From contig CALNHX010003651.1 of the NCBI GenBank assembly GCA_940337035.1, positions 62,001-126,000 on the forward strand: DNA of 64,000 bases. Reading direction: 5' to 3'. A model generated the notes under the pieces. The model made no database searches, was not told the DNA's origin, and was given only the letters and a program-made list of their open reading frames with translations. Below are positions 52,134 through 64,000 of the stretch, piece after piece. The stretch comes from Agriotes lineatus (taxonomy: Eukaryota; Arthropoda; Insecta; Coleoptera; Elateridae). A program made the position numbers and the translations under genes. The first letter of the stretch is position 1, and each line of letters opens with the position of its first letter.

Positions 52134-55100
52134 AGGGCTGAGCTTCAGGCTACTAGCGGGGTCACAGGTGGCGGATGGTGAACGTCCTCTAAATATAGAG
52201 GTTAGCTGCGAAATAAGCAAATATATACCTTGACGAATAAGCAGTCCCCGACCAAGCAGCACACCGAATGATCACCGGTATAAGTGGTCCCCTGAATTTG
52301 CCAACGGTCTCAATATGGAGGGCGGAGGAGCAGATTGAGGTTAGGGCACCCTGTTGTCCTTGGGGAGAGAAGTCGCCCCAAAAGGCGGAAGAACCAGTGG
52401 TCAACGGCATCAGGCTGCAGTAGGCAACGGAAACCCAATGCAGTAAAGGCTTTCTGAGCATACCTAGTAAATAATCATGGCTAGAAAAAAACAATCAAAA
52501 TCATCTACTGATCATGGACATCGGAACCCAAGATCCGGCAGGGGAGGACAATCACGAGTCTACAGGGCCTCCTCGGTCGTCATCCCGCGAAACCCCTGTG
52601 ACGAAGATAAAACGAATGCTCAACTAAATCTAAGAAGAAATACGCTATAAATCTGTACATGGAATGTCCAGAGTATGTTCAGCAGTGGTAAAGTACATAA
52701 TATAATCCAAGAAATGGATCGGTTGAAAGTTGATATAATGGGACTTGCTGAAACACGATTATCTAACTCAGATACCTACCTAATACGAGAACATACTGTA
52801 TACTACTCGGGAAACAATGATCCTAACCACTGGAATGGCATTGGGTTTATTGTATCAAAACAGCTCAAACCTTTTGTAAAAGACTTTGTTCCTTATTCAG
52901 ATAGAGTTGCATTGCTAAAAATCAGTGCAAAACCTTTTGACATAAACATCGTCCAAGTATATGCGCCTACAACAAATGCAGATGACCACACAGTTGAAGA
53001 ATTTTACACGCAACTGAATACAATTATGAGGCAAATTAAGAAAAGTGATGTATATGTCATCATGGGGGATCTCAATGCCAAAGTTGGAAGAGGTAGAGAC
53101 TCAGATATAGTCGGTGACTTTGGATTAGGGGAGAGGAACGAAAGAGGAGACCGCTTTATTCAGTTCTGTAAAGAGAAAGATCTAGTAATAACAAATACAT
53201 GGTTTAAATTACCCACCACAAGGTTATATACCTGGACATCCCCTATGGACTCACCAGATAAAGTCGTTAGAAATCAAATAGATTTTATAACTATAAACAA
53301 GCGATATCGCAATGCAATTAAATCAACCAAGACCTATCCCGGTGCAGATATTTCATCGGACCACGTACCAGTTATCTCTACAATAAAAGTAAAACTGAAA
53401 AATTTGAAAAAACAAAAAGAAGTAGAAGCAGAAATGAGAATCGATATCGAGAAACTTCAAGAGGATCAAACAAGGCAAGCAATAAGTACAAAAATAAACA
53501 GATATATAACAGAACACCCGGAATTAAAAACAACGCCCGCGGAAATAGGATGGGATGAACTCACCCAAGTCATACAAACAACATGCAAAGAAAACCTACA
53601 CATAAAACACCAAAAACATAAAGACTGGATGACAAAGGAAATTTTACAGTTGATGAATGAAAGAAGGCTAAGTAAAAACAGAGATATGCGGAAATATAAA
53701 AAGCTGGATATGAAAATTAAACAAGACATAAGGAAAGCTAAGGAGGGCTGGATTAACAATAAATGCGCAGAAATAGAAGAGCTTGAGCGAAAATATGACA
53801 CTACCAACATGCACAAAAAAATAAAAGAAATGACAGCTACAAGGAAACAAAAATTGACTACACTGATTGATTCCAATGGAAACCTAACCTCCGAAACCGA
53901 CAGGAAAATGGAATTATGGAGCAAATACATAAAAGAACTTTTTAATGATGAGACGCGTGGCGTAATCAACAACCTCGAGGCATACAGTAGCCCTCCAATA
54001 CAAAAAGAGGAGGTGGAACATGCAATCAAATCAATGAAAAACCACAAAGCACCTGGGCCCGACAACATATGTGCAGAAATCTATAAACTGCTAAGCGATT
54101 CCAATGAATTCCAAGAAATAGTTATCAAATTATTCAACCACATCTAAGTATAACACCGGGAGTGTACCACAAAAATGGGTAACTTCAACCTTCCTTACGA
54201 TACCTAAGAAAGCAACATCTAAAACCTGCAATGATCACCGCCTAATAAGCCTCATAAATCATATAACTAAAATATTCTTGAAAATAATACACCTTCGGAT
54301 ATCCAAAAAATGTGAAGAAAACATAGCAGAAACTCAGTTTGGGTTCAGAAATGCCTTAGGAACGCGAGAGGCCGTATTTTCAATACAAGTTTTAATTCAG
54401 AGATGTAGAGACATGAGTTATGATGCACACATCTGTTTCATTGATTTCAACAAGGCTTTTGACAGTGTAAAGCGTGAGAAGTTAATAGAAATCCTAAGAA
54501 CAACAACTGTTGATGAGAAAGACATAAGAGTCATTGCTAACCTTTATTGGAATCAGACTGCAAAAGTTAAAATTGACAACAGCTTGTCAAATGAGATAGC
54601 AATCCGTAAGGGTGTACGGCAGGGATGCGTTCTCTCCCCAACATTGTTCAACCTTTACTCAGAAAGAATATTTCAGAAAGCCCTAGAAGATCAACCGGGA
54701 ATAAAAATTAATGGCGAATATATCAACAACATACGATTTGCTGATGATGCTGTCATCATGGCCAACTCTTTGGAAGATTTGCAACAACTGCTATCGAGAG
54801 TAAAACAACATTCTGAACAATACGGACTGAGCCTAAACATCTCGAAGACAAAATATATGGTTATATCGAAGTCAGGAAATAACCCGGGAGTTTTAAGAGT
54901 TGACGGCCAGATTATAGAACGAGTACGCACATACAACTACTTGGGAACAACTGTCTATGAGAACTGGGACTACAGAGGTGAAGTGCGATGTCGTATAGAG
55001 AGGGCACGAACAGTCTTTACAAACATGAAACAACTACTTCTATCCAGAGACCTACCCTTAACTCTTAAAATAAGAATGCTGAAATGCTATGTGTTTCCTG

Positions 55101-55502
55101 TCCTCCTCTACTGTGCGGAAACTTGGACTATAAACAAAGAAATAACCGACAAAGTGGATGTACAGACGGATACTCAGGATCTCGTATACAGACCACGTAA
55201 CAAATGAAGAAGTGCTGAGACGAGTACAAAAACAAAAAGAAATTGTTTACAATAAAATCACGCAAACTGGAGTACCTTGGACACGTCATGAGAAACAGCA
55301 AATACCGTCTGCTACAGCTGATCCTGCAAGGAAAACTCGAGGCAAAAAGAGGTCCAGGAAGAAGACGCCATTCTTGGATGAGGAATCTTAGAGACTGGTT
55401 CGGGTTAACATCATCAGAACTGTTTCGTCTCGCTGCCAATAAAGTAAGAATTGCCATGGTTATAGCCAATGTCCGGAACGGATGAGGCACCCACAGAAGA
55501 AG
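52134..55502 (+). mobile_element. Full-length RTE-like LINE with 14-bp target duplication
   Basis: ATATTGGCCCTGCT occurs at 52120-52133 and 55503-55516, exactly bounding a 3369-bp insertion that ends in a short GAA-rich tail (CACAGAAGAAG). The 5' region (52134-52640) is GC-rich untranslated sequence with a short basic frame from 52478. One long ORF2 follows in three frames. The type matches the 'craniofacial development protein 2-like' predictions in insect genomes. Element-encoded endonuclease and reverse transcriptase carry out target-primed reverse transcription. Confidence 0.85.
52640..55491 (+). pseudogene. LINE ORF2: endonuclease and reverse transcriptase, frameshifted
   Basis: The start region reads ICTWNVQSMFSSGKV after an in-frame TAA (near 52647). 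The APE-type endonuclease has GLAETRLSN (catalytic Glu), VIMGDLNAKVG (Asp-x-Asn) and ISSDHVPVI (Ser-Asp-His), all intact. The first frame ends at 54147 after NHKAPGPDNICAEIYKLL. The polymerase continues in the frame to 55207: FGFRNALGTREAVFS, FIDFNKAFDSV, VRQGCVLSP and the active site IRFADDAVIM, then YNYLGTTVY and LLYCAETWT. A second shift leads to the C-terminal LEYLGHVMRN and GPGRRRHSWMRNL piece (ends about 55485). Two shifts and one stop disable it, but every catalytic residue I checked is present, so it is a fairly recent copy. Confidence 0.85.
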
Positions 55503-55516
55503 ATATTGGCCCTGCT

Positions 55517-58500
55517 GTACTTATAGTCAAAACTATGTTAGGTTATGTCACTTATTATCAATCAACAATAGTATTTGTCAAAGTTATGTCAAAATATTTT
55601 TAGATGTTTTTTATTCCCAGCTTGGGAAAATTGTGGATAGATATAAAAGATTACTAACGGCGATACCTTACACTTAGTGTGTTGATCTAGTAATCTTATG
55701 CTACTCTTCGCTCTAGCGACATCTATCGAAAAGTTTTGTAAAGACATTTGTCCCTGATAGTACAATGTAACCTCAAATTATACGTTGAATGGAACTTTAG
55801 GCTACCCCGATTCTAACTTATATTAAATGTTGAAAAAATGCCTCTAACCATCAATATCCCTTTCAAAGAGATAAAAATCCCTACTCCCTACAATAAAAGA
55901 GATAGAAGTTAATTGCTTTAATAACAATAGTAAAGCTAAATTTATGGCACTAACACTTCCCGTAGGAGTATGGACTATGACATCATGAATAAAAACCTCC
56001 TCAAAAATAATCCAATTTTATTTTAAAAGTATAAAAATATAGAAAGGAGGCCGTTAACCTGCAAATATATTTTTATATAAATCACCCTTAAAAGTAGTAA
56101 AACATTTTAATTGTCAATATATACATTTTAAATACTGTTACGGTCTAAAACAACTTTTACGACACCGCGCCAGCTCATACAAAGTCACGAAAAAGCTAGA
56201 CGGCCAGCGTGGACGATATTACTCAAAATCAGGACAATGACTTACCTAGGACCGTTGCCCTGCCCGTAGCAAAATATGCCGACTAGACTCAGTGAAGCAA
56301 GGGGTGGTTCAACACGAGATTACCTACGGACAACGGCCTAAGGTACGGTAAACAGATATAAAACTTTAATTGGTAGCCACCCAGTTTCATCAAGAACGAA
56401 AATGTAAAGATAGACCCACCGTGAAACCGAAAAGCAGATGAGCCTACCTTTCAACTGTTCACCTTGGCGAAATCCAAAGACTAAACGGGAAATATCAGAA
56501 TCGGTGTGTACAGTCTCATGACTCCCAGCACTGCAGCGACGAGCGCCCTGACCTACCTGTGACGCTTAAAACTTCTTCCAGGCCCCACTTCACATTTTCT
56601 TTACACAGTAAATAACTCACTCTAAAAATAAGCATGCACAGGCGCGGGGGGGGGGGGCGACACAAGACAGCATATGTCAAACCTATCTATTAGTCTAACA
56701 CACAAAATTATATACACAGGCGCCGACGTTCGTCAGCGTACAACGTAAGAACAGTAACTCGGATTACAACTATGGGCCCAGCAGGGGTTACTAACATTTA
56801 ACTTAGTGCGCGAATATGGTAGCGAATACGAGCCCAGAATGGATCACTATTATTTAATCTAAAATGGGGTTAAAATTGGGGAAATATACAAGTTTAATTG
56901 TTAGTGTTTACAATAAAATGTAAGTTAGTATGATTGCACGGCAAAATCTAAAATTTCAGTTAAATGATAGCTTTTCCTTCCCATAAACTACAAATAAACA
57001 AAAATTTACACTAAAATAAGTTTATCTTTTAAACTGAATTCTGACAAATTGAACATCCACTGCATATTGTTAAATAGATTCACATTTGTGATAATCATAA
57101 AAAATTAAACACATAAAATGACGTCGTAAACTTCTAAATAATTAGAGGATTACCCTTAGAAACTGAAACGTATTTCCATTTTTTATTTATTTGTGAGCAT
57201 TAATGAATTAGCATACAGTAAGCACGTTAATGCTTAACTTGATAAAATTGGTAATCAATGAATTAACCATTTGTGGTATGTATAGAAGTGATAACGTAAA
57301 GCACTAAGTATGTTTTATATTAAATAAATTAATAAATATTTTTGCTTTGTCAGCTTTACGACCTCTTTGTATATTGTATATTGTCTTGTTTTATAAGATA
57401 TCTCTCTCTCTCTCTTTTGTTTTCCCTCTTGATAAATATCGTTATGATCTACTATAATGTACTCGATCTATTTCGAAAAATTTACTACGTAGTAACTTAA
57501 GACCATATATAATATGAACTGCTCATTTCTATTAGCTTAGCATTGTAGTACACTAAACGCAGCCAGTAAAGAGAAAAAGTTGTAAGTCGTGCAACAGTTG
57601 CTGTACAAGTGGGGCAAAGAGTACACTCCGGTTCAACATATGCCATCGACGTTAAAGTTACTTGCATTTTTAATTATTTCATATTTTCTTTTGTACTGTT
57701 ATGGCGTTGAAATTTTAATGTAGTAATTTTGTTAATGAGATCAGAATTAGGGACAATAAATACCTAACTTAGGAAATGCATATAAAAACAAAAATGTATA
57801 TTCTGCAGTACTTAGTTTTGTTGCATTGCTTTGTACCACTGCTTCCTACACTTACAAGCCATTCTGTTGGAGGTTTCGCAACGTAGCTGGTAGGCGAAGT
57901 TTTGTAATCTTTATTTATAAACATCAGTTCAAATGCGGCGTGTGATTAAATATTAATAGTCCAATCTGTAGGGACAACAAAAGGCCTTTGCTCAACAAAA
58001 GGTGGAGTAGAAACGGTTTTGATATATGTTCTTCAGGTCGGGATCCTGATGAAAAATCCAAGTTTTAGACCTTGGAGGGGCCGCCACCTTGGATGAAAGG
58101 TGCTAGAAACTGGTGTTTTCCAAATAGCTCCACAACAGTTGATGCAATGTCAAAAAAGTCCAATATAAAGTAAAAGAAGACAAGATTCTTGACATTTTTT
58201 GTATATTAATTTTTGTTGTAAGTGTAATATGTAACGAGTTACAGCTGCTGAAAGTTGAACATTTCTTCAAAATATCATTAAACTTTATTTTTGTTGGTAC
58301 ATTTTGTACGAACAACTTACACTATATTGTTTGTAATATTTTTATACGTCACGTCAGAATAACGTTCTATAGAGAAATACAAAGTATGATCAAAAATTAT
58401 TTTCATCTAGTACAGCTATGGAATAGTTCTTAATTTATGAATGCAACTATCTGTAAAAGGAAGTTGTGTGCGTGTATCACACCAGATTTTTTAAATTAAT

Positions 58501-61500
58501 TTCGGTGTGTGAAGTGCCACTTTTTTTTACTCCGTGAAAAAAGTGACACTTTGCTTTTAATTAAGGAATGAACGATTTTAAATAGACGTTTCCTTAGTTA
58601 CCAGAACTGACCAATGCACTTGACTAAAATGAAGGCAAATAAAATTCTATACAATATAGGCTTGGGTTTAAATATTTAATGAAATTTTAAAAAATCTTAT
58701 AGACAACTAGTGTTAGCGTGCCTATTTTTCACGCGTGTGTATTATTAAACTAGGCGCAGCCGAGTTTAATAACCCTCCACACTTGTGAAAAAAAGTTGCA
58801 CTTCTAACACTTGTGGTCTAAATAACTATTATGGTATTTCTATTTTGAATCGTAAACACTTGCATATTTAACACTGTCTCTAGGAGTAAAGAGCCTCTTT
58901 ACAGGCTGAGCTGTTTATCATCAATACCATACCATTTGAAACCATTACAATTATAATAGCAATTAAAATTATTACAAGCATTTAAAATATTATTTTAAAA
59001 ATGTTCCATAAATGTGCTAATTTGATTTTGCAATTGTAATAGAATAGCATTGGCCCTGCAATAATTTGTTGTAAAACTGTATTTAAAAATAGTGTTAGCC
59101 TTGATTTGACTATAAAATGTAATCAGAGCAGACTTTGAAATCATAAGAACAATGTGAGATTGATGTAAACGACAATTGGGGGAAGCAAAGTGAAGCTTGG
59201 TGGTTTTATTTTGGCTTCCCCACGAAAAAGCAATTTAAACATCAATAAATACCCATTTCCCAATTAAAGTGTGTTTTAAATTAATTCAGTGCCCATTGGT
59301 AGGCTGAAGGAATTGCCTTTGATTCTTGGCACCTCTGCAGAGGTTTAAAGTGTTGTGAATTGTGTTTCAAGTAGCTGGTACTTCGGAGGCTGTTTTGGAG
59401 GTCCCGGCAGGTTAGCTGGAGACCTGGAAGCATCAATTAGGCAGCGACCCTTCGTGGAAAGCAGTGGAGACCTAGGTGTGGGACAAGGACCTAATTTGGA
59501 AGCAGTTTGGACCGAACGAGCTGCAGGCGTTGGTTAGTGAAGGTATGTGGCTTGTACAGCAGGCTAACGGAGAGAAAGTAGGTCCCATTCGTCGCGGGAC
59601 TTGCTGAAGGTCTGATATAAGGCCTATTTTGTATCGCAAAAACAAGGCAAGCAATTTGTTTATCCTGAAAGCAAAATTAGTGAATTTTTTGACGTCGATT
59701 TAGGTTTTTACTGCTCGAAGCGTTCCTCGGGTATTTTGTTTATGGCGTCCGTTTACTTACGTTTTGCTATCACCTAAGCAATTCATTGCTACATAATCAA
59801 CGACTTAATTTGTTGAAATTTAAGTCAACTTGTTTTGTAAGAATGTGAGGTTGGATCGCCATATTTAACAGTTAGTGTCCATTAGTTTAAAAATACCATA
59901 TTATTGTGATCTCAGTAGAAAAATAAGCATTATTTAAAAAGATTGCAATTGATAAAAACACAATAATTTGCGTAAACAGCCAATATATTAGAATTAATTG
60001 TACAAATCAATATAAAATTAGGTATGATGTGGTAAACTCAACCCATGTGAGATAAGAGTCAATAATTATATCTAAATAAATCAATATAACACAACAATAG
60101 CCGGGCAAATCAAAAGATTTGTAATTAACACTAAAAACCAATTAGTAATATTATAATAGCAGGTAGGCCATATCATCATATGTAGGTTGCTACGGTATTG
60201 ACGATAAACATCCCGTAAATACAAGCAGCAACATCATTTGAATTTAAGATTTTTTATTAAAGGTTACGATTCGGAATACCAAAAAAAGTTGTAGAATACT
60301 CGACCGTTACCTTTGTGCTCACATGGATAACAGGTGAGTGATAGCGAGATACAGTGATCAACCGTAAATTTCTAAGTAATAGTCTTGCAACGTAAATTAC
60401 TATTAACTCTCTATACTTATCAGTTATTGTAATAGTAGCTGACAGATTTTGAATAATTTTGTGGTTTTGTATTCACAAATAATATTATTTTCTAAGCGAG
60501 ATCTTAAAGCATCACTTACAGTTTTCCATTTACAAATCTATCAGTACGTATATTTAAAACACAATGCTAATTTTTATTCCACTTCGTTTTATGAGTTTTA
60601 CTGGACCTTTTTTTATGTTTAAGCTTTGATTTTGGAAACCACAAATTTTAATATTTATTTGCATGACTGACCACACCAATCCACTTGCAGCACTCACCGC
60701 ATGTCAACTTTTAGGACTACTCACGCTGAGCACTTTCATCATGTAGTGTTTAACGTTTCTTCTGTGGCTTTTTATTGACAATTTAATTAATAAAATGCAA
60801 AAATAATTTTAATAACAATAAGACCACCTCTGTGAGGGGCTCAAAAGTTAGTTTTTTGCAACAGCATATTTTTAAGTTGTCATTATTTGACATTTTTCGG
60901 TGTCTAATATGTCATTATTTAAGTTTAAAATAAAAAGTTGCTGTATCCATGGAAACAATGCAACGTTAGCTATTTATAATTAAACAATATCGCTTTGTCA
61001 GCTAGTTTTAGTTTAATAAATCCTTGCTATATCTCCAAAAATATAACACACAAAAGTTTATTTTTTTCCTACTGAAGAAGTGCCTCTTAATAATGTAACA
61101 TTGAGTTAACACTGTATAACTAGTTACTAAACGGTGCTACTTTCCCTTCTGTGAGAAGATTATAAAATGAACAAATCTGTATGTATTAATCATTTTCTTT
61201 GTTATGTAAGGTATAGTGCAGTGAAAGATACAAAATAGCTATGTAATTTTACATAAAAATACTACAAGAACTACTTAAAATAAAGAATTACTTGTCGTCT
61301 GACTGCGATTTTAATTTGAATGAGAAATTCGCCCCATCACGTGTGTTCGTCGTTGTCAGGTACGTATTAAACAGAATCAGGAAGTTATTAAGAGGGTAAA
61401 TTGGTATGGAATATTAGGCAAATTTCTTAAGACCACTGTAACAGTGTATTATATGGAATATCATATTGAGCAGGAGCGTTTTAATCGGGTTTTACTGTAC

Positions 61501-61600
61501 CTCCATTTAATATAAGTCTCAGAAATTAACGATTTGCAACAGCAGCACTCACAAATACTTTAAAACTTACACTGCCCATAACTTCCTACTGATTGTGTTT
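55517..61600. other. 6 kb without recognisable genes
   Basis: A/T-rich sequence with short frames only. Simple-sequence features: a G tract at 56646-56656, a TC run at 57402-57415, and small hairpins (58515-58555, around AAGTGNCACTTT). A GC-richer island at 59330-59600 has a good donor-like AAGGTATGT at 59539 but no clear acceptor or coding frame. No terminal repeats were paired. Confidence 0.4.
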
Positions 61601-61661
61601 AGACCATGTATTCATTCAACATTTTCGACTTAAAAGAGACCTCCTCAATATTCTCTCACGC

Positions 61662-62094
61662 TCAAGCTCCATCCAATAGCAAGACACCCATCCTCATATG
61701 TTTAACTACATCATATTTCCATGTTACTTTGTATTCACAAACAGAAGAACTGTCAAGTTTCTCTCCTGTATGTATCCTCATATGTGTAACTAAACTACTT
61801 TTGAAAGCTGGTTTGTATTGACAAACAGAGCAAGTATAAGGCGTTTCTCCTGTATAAGTCCTCATATGTGTAATTAAATTAATTTTCCTAGTAGCTTTGA
61901 ATTCACAAATAGAGCATTTGTAAGGTTTTTCTCCTGTATGACTATTCGTATGTGCAATAATTATACTATTTCTTACCGTTGCTTTGTAATCGCAAACACA
62001 GCAACTATTTGTAAGGTGCTTCTTCCGTATGTGTCTTCATATGTCTAACTAAATTACTTTTTCTGGCTTGTGTTCACAAACAGAGCAACTATAA
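61662..62094 (-). pseudogene. C-terminal part of a second C2H2 zinc-finger array
   Basis: Minus-strand fingers of the same kind as 141-1823: about four to five degenerate units, including KPYKCSICEFKATRK, ETPYTCSVCQYKPAFKSSLVTHM and a damaged EKLDSSSVCEYKVTWKYDVV. The frame shifts between 61865 and 62060, and finger linkers are lost, so this end is decayed. It continues, across the insertion at 62095-63447, into the array at 63448-64000. Confidence 0.65.
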
Positions 62095-63447
62095 TAGTCC
62101 AGTTACATTAGGATCCGCCTGCCGAAAAAATCTTAGTGAGCTGAAATTTTGCATACACCTTTATTTTGACATTACAAATAATGTCTCAAAAGTCCCCATC
62201 GATATCGCGCTTGCGTTTTGAGTTATTCAAGGTCAAAGGTCACAAAAATAAGTTTTTCGCAAATATCTCGCTTTCTATGGGTCGTATGACTTTTTTAGTA
62301 GTAATTACAAACAATGAAGGCTAGGAAATTCTCTACAAAAAAGATTATAGAGGTTTTTTACGTACAACTAATCATTCAGTAAATAACACACTGTTAAGTT
62401 TTGCAGACGGGTTTTACTTCCTTTTACGATAAAGGAAGTATTGGATTCACCCAAAAAATTCGAAATTGAGTTTTCAACAGATCTTCACGTTTTAGAGTCC
62501 CCTGAACCTAAAAAACGTGTTTTTGTTCATTGGCCTGTCTGTCTGTCTGTGAACAAAATGTCTCAAAAACGACAAGAGGTATGCAAGCTTTTCAAGAAAA
62601 TCGCATAACCGGAAGTATGATGTTTACTCTTGTGTTTCAAACACGGCTCCAACGATTTTTTTCAAACTTTACATTTTTATTACATTTTTAATGTGTATTG
62701 ATTGAGATGAGTGATTTTCAAGTTGAATTTTAGAGGTATTCAACTGAAAAATCGCTTATCTCGCATCAATACACATTAAAAATGTAAAGTTTAAAAACAA
62801 TAGATAGAACCGTTTTTGAAACACAAGAGTAAACATCATACTCCTGGTTATGCGATTTTATTCAAAAGCTTGCTGTCGCATTTAGATAGTCCGCAAAACT
62901 TATATATTGCAATGGTTTTAAGCCCTGAATCCCACCTCTGTGAGCACTGCAAAGTAATGAATAATTCATAAAAGCTCAGAATGGGAGATGGTATCTAATT
63001 GCAATAAGTAAAATAAATCAGACTTGAAGTAGTAATCATATTTGCAAAGCAATGCCAGTAATAAGTAAATTAATTTCATAACATAAGGAAAAAGGCAGAG
63101 CTCAAAACCGTAGAGAATGGATTCACACAATATTTGGCGCCCGAACGTGTAGGCTAGCAAAAATAAAATTAAACCACATTGCTATTTCAAAATATAAAAT
63201 TTGTACCTCGAATTTATTATCTGTGTGGGTAGCTTCGCTGGTAGGTGCGAGCGCTTTGTTTTTGCCTGACAACTAAGTAAATAACATACAGAAAAACTCT
63301 CTGACCTTTGATCTTGAATAACTCGAAACGCAAGCGCGATATCGATGGGGACTTTTGAGACATTATTTGTAATGTCAAAATAAAGGTGTATGCAAAATTT
63401 CAGTTCACTTGAATTTTTTCAGTTTTCCGTCTAATGTAACTGGACTA
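62095..63447. mobile_element. 1.35 kb TIR element inside the zinc-finger gene, TAA duplication
   Basis: Inverted ends read TAGTCCAGTTACATTAG on both sides, with arms of about 190 bp (shared TTTTGCATACACCTTTATTT and CCCCATCGATATCGCGCTTG). TAA flanks it at 62092-62094 and 63448-63450. Removing it restores the usual finger sequence GAGCAACTATAAGGCG. A 3-bp TWA duplication suggests the PIF/Harbinger group. No transposase. A second inverted pair lies nested within at 62590-62880. Confidence 0.7.
62590..62880. repeat. Nested inverted repeat within the TIR element
   Basis: AATCGCATAACCGGAAGTAT with the following GATGTTTACTCTTGTGTTTC is mirrored about 280 bp later, around a centre near 62740; the arms also share CATTTTTAATGTGTATTGAT. 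It may be a separate hairpin-type insertion. Confidence 0.6.
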
Positions 63448-64000
63448 TAAGGCGTTTCTCCTGTATGTGTCCTCATATGTCTAACTAAATTATCTTTTCG
63501 TGTTGATTTGTATTCACAAACGGAGCAACTATAAGGCGTTCCTCCTGTATGTGTCCTCATATGTCTAACTACATCACATTTTTGTTTTGCTTTGTATTCG
63601 CAAACAGAGCAACTATAAGGCGTTTCTTTTGTATGTGTCATCACATGTCTAACTAAAGCATGTTTTCTGGCTGCTTTGTATTCACAAACAGAGCAACTAT
63701 AAGGTGTTTCTCCTGTATGTGTCATCACATGTTTAACTAAATCACATTTTCTGGGTGCTTTGTATTCACAAACAGAGCATATGTACGGCGTTTCTCCTGT
63801 ATGTAACCTCATATGTGCAATTAAACTACATTTCTGTGTTGCTTTATATTCACAAATAGAGCAACTATAAGGCGTTTCTTCTGTATGTGTCATCACATGT
63901 CTAACTAAAGCATGTTTTCTGGCTGCTTTGTATTCACAAACAGAGCAACTATAAGGTGTTTCTCCTGTATGTGTCCTCACATGTCTAACTAAAATATGTT
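63448..64000 (-). CDS. C2H2 zinc-finger array, running off the window edge
   Basis: Open on the minus strand from the window end to the transposon boundary: six complete fingers plus part of another, all C-x2-C-x12-H-x3-H with TGETPY-type linkers (CSVCEYKAARKHALVRHVMT, CSICEYKATQKCSLIAHMRL and so on). Two fingers (ARKHALVRHV) are near-identical. The last residues of the open frame (PVTLDGKLKKFK) come from the inserted element, so the natural C-terminus has been cut off. The 5' end lies beyond the window. Same family as the array at 141-1823. Confidence 0.75.

Noticed and set aside
53466..54068. 200-residue minus frame with hydrophobic stretches
   Set aside because: Antisense shadow of the LINE ORF2 coding region.
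56646..57415. G tract and TC run as regulatory elements
   Set aside because: Simple-sequence repeats with no associated gene.
59330..59545. Possible exon ending at AAGGTATGT (59539)
   Set aside because: Good donor but no convincing acceptor, start codon context or coding frame; kept only as a note.

Overview
The window looks like nuclear DNA of an arthropod, most likely an insect. Four things support this: AT-rich intergenic sequence, C2H2 zinc-finger arrays with 28-residue repeats, arthropod-type core promoters (TATA plus TCAGT/TTAGT initiators), and a dense load of insect-type transposable elements (copia, Jockey/CR1-like and RTE-like LINEs, hAT, Tc1/mariner-like MITEs, P-like MITEs). Almost no ordinary single-copy host gene is visible. 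The only candidate is a pair of phase-compatible exons on the + strand, at 28.04 and 49.11 kb.

Layout. 0-1.8 kb: a 19-finger zinc-finger gene (minus). 2.4-9.7 kb: LINE fragments, a fold-back element, a cysteine-rich transposon gene, and a Jockey/CR1-like LINE split by a MITE. 9.75-25.5 kb: a roughly 15.7 kb locus bounded by long, diverged inverted-repeat arms. It carries an IAP/BIR remnant, two related nuclease-like ORFs, an unknown 156-residue ORF, an intact dUTPase, a matrix metalloproteinase (MMP) pseudogene, a small OB-like ORF and a tRNA-Leu gene. 28-35 kb: a candidate exon and transposon relics. 35.64-40.18 kb: a complete copia element (minus) with 215-bp LTRs. 41.7-45 kb: LTR and LINE remnants. 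45.05-48.39 kb: four tandem TIR elements, each pair separated by the same 8-bp duplication. 49.1 kb: candidate terminal exon. 52.13-55.50 kb: a full-length LINE with a 14-bp target-site duplication (TSD). 55.5-61.6 kb: mostly featureless. 61.6-64 kb: a second zinc-finger array, interrupted by a 1.35 kb element.

The most interesting part is the 9.75-25.5 kb locus. Its genes are intronless, closely packed, and carry their own TATA/initiator promoters and poly(A) signals. The mix of IAP, dUTPase and secreted MMP is known from large arthropod DNA viruses. I see no DNA polymerase, integrase, protein-primed polymerase or capsid gene. It could therefore be a decayed endogenous virus, a non-autonomous large inverted-repeat transposon that captured genes, or part of a larger element. 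Some genes are broken (IAP frameshift; MMP nonsense codon plus hAT insertion; one OB-like copy deleted), while dUTPase, one nuclease-like ORF, the 156-residue ORF and one OB-like ORF remain open.

All family assignments come from reading motifs by eye. No database search was possible.
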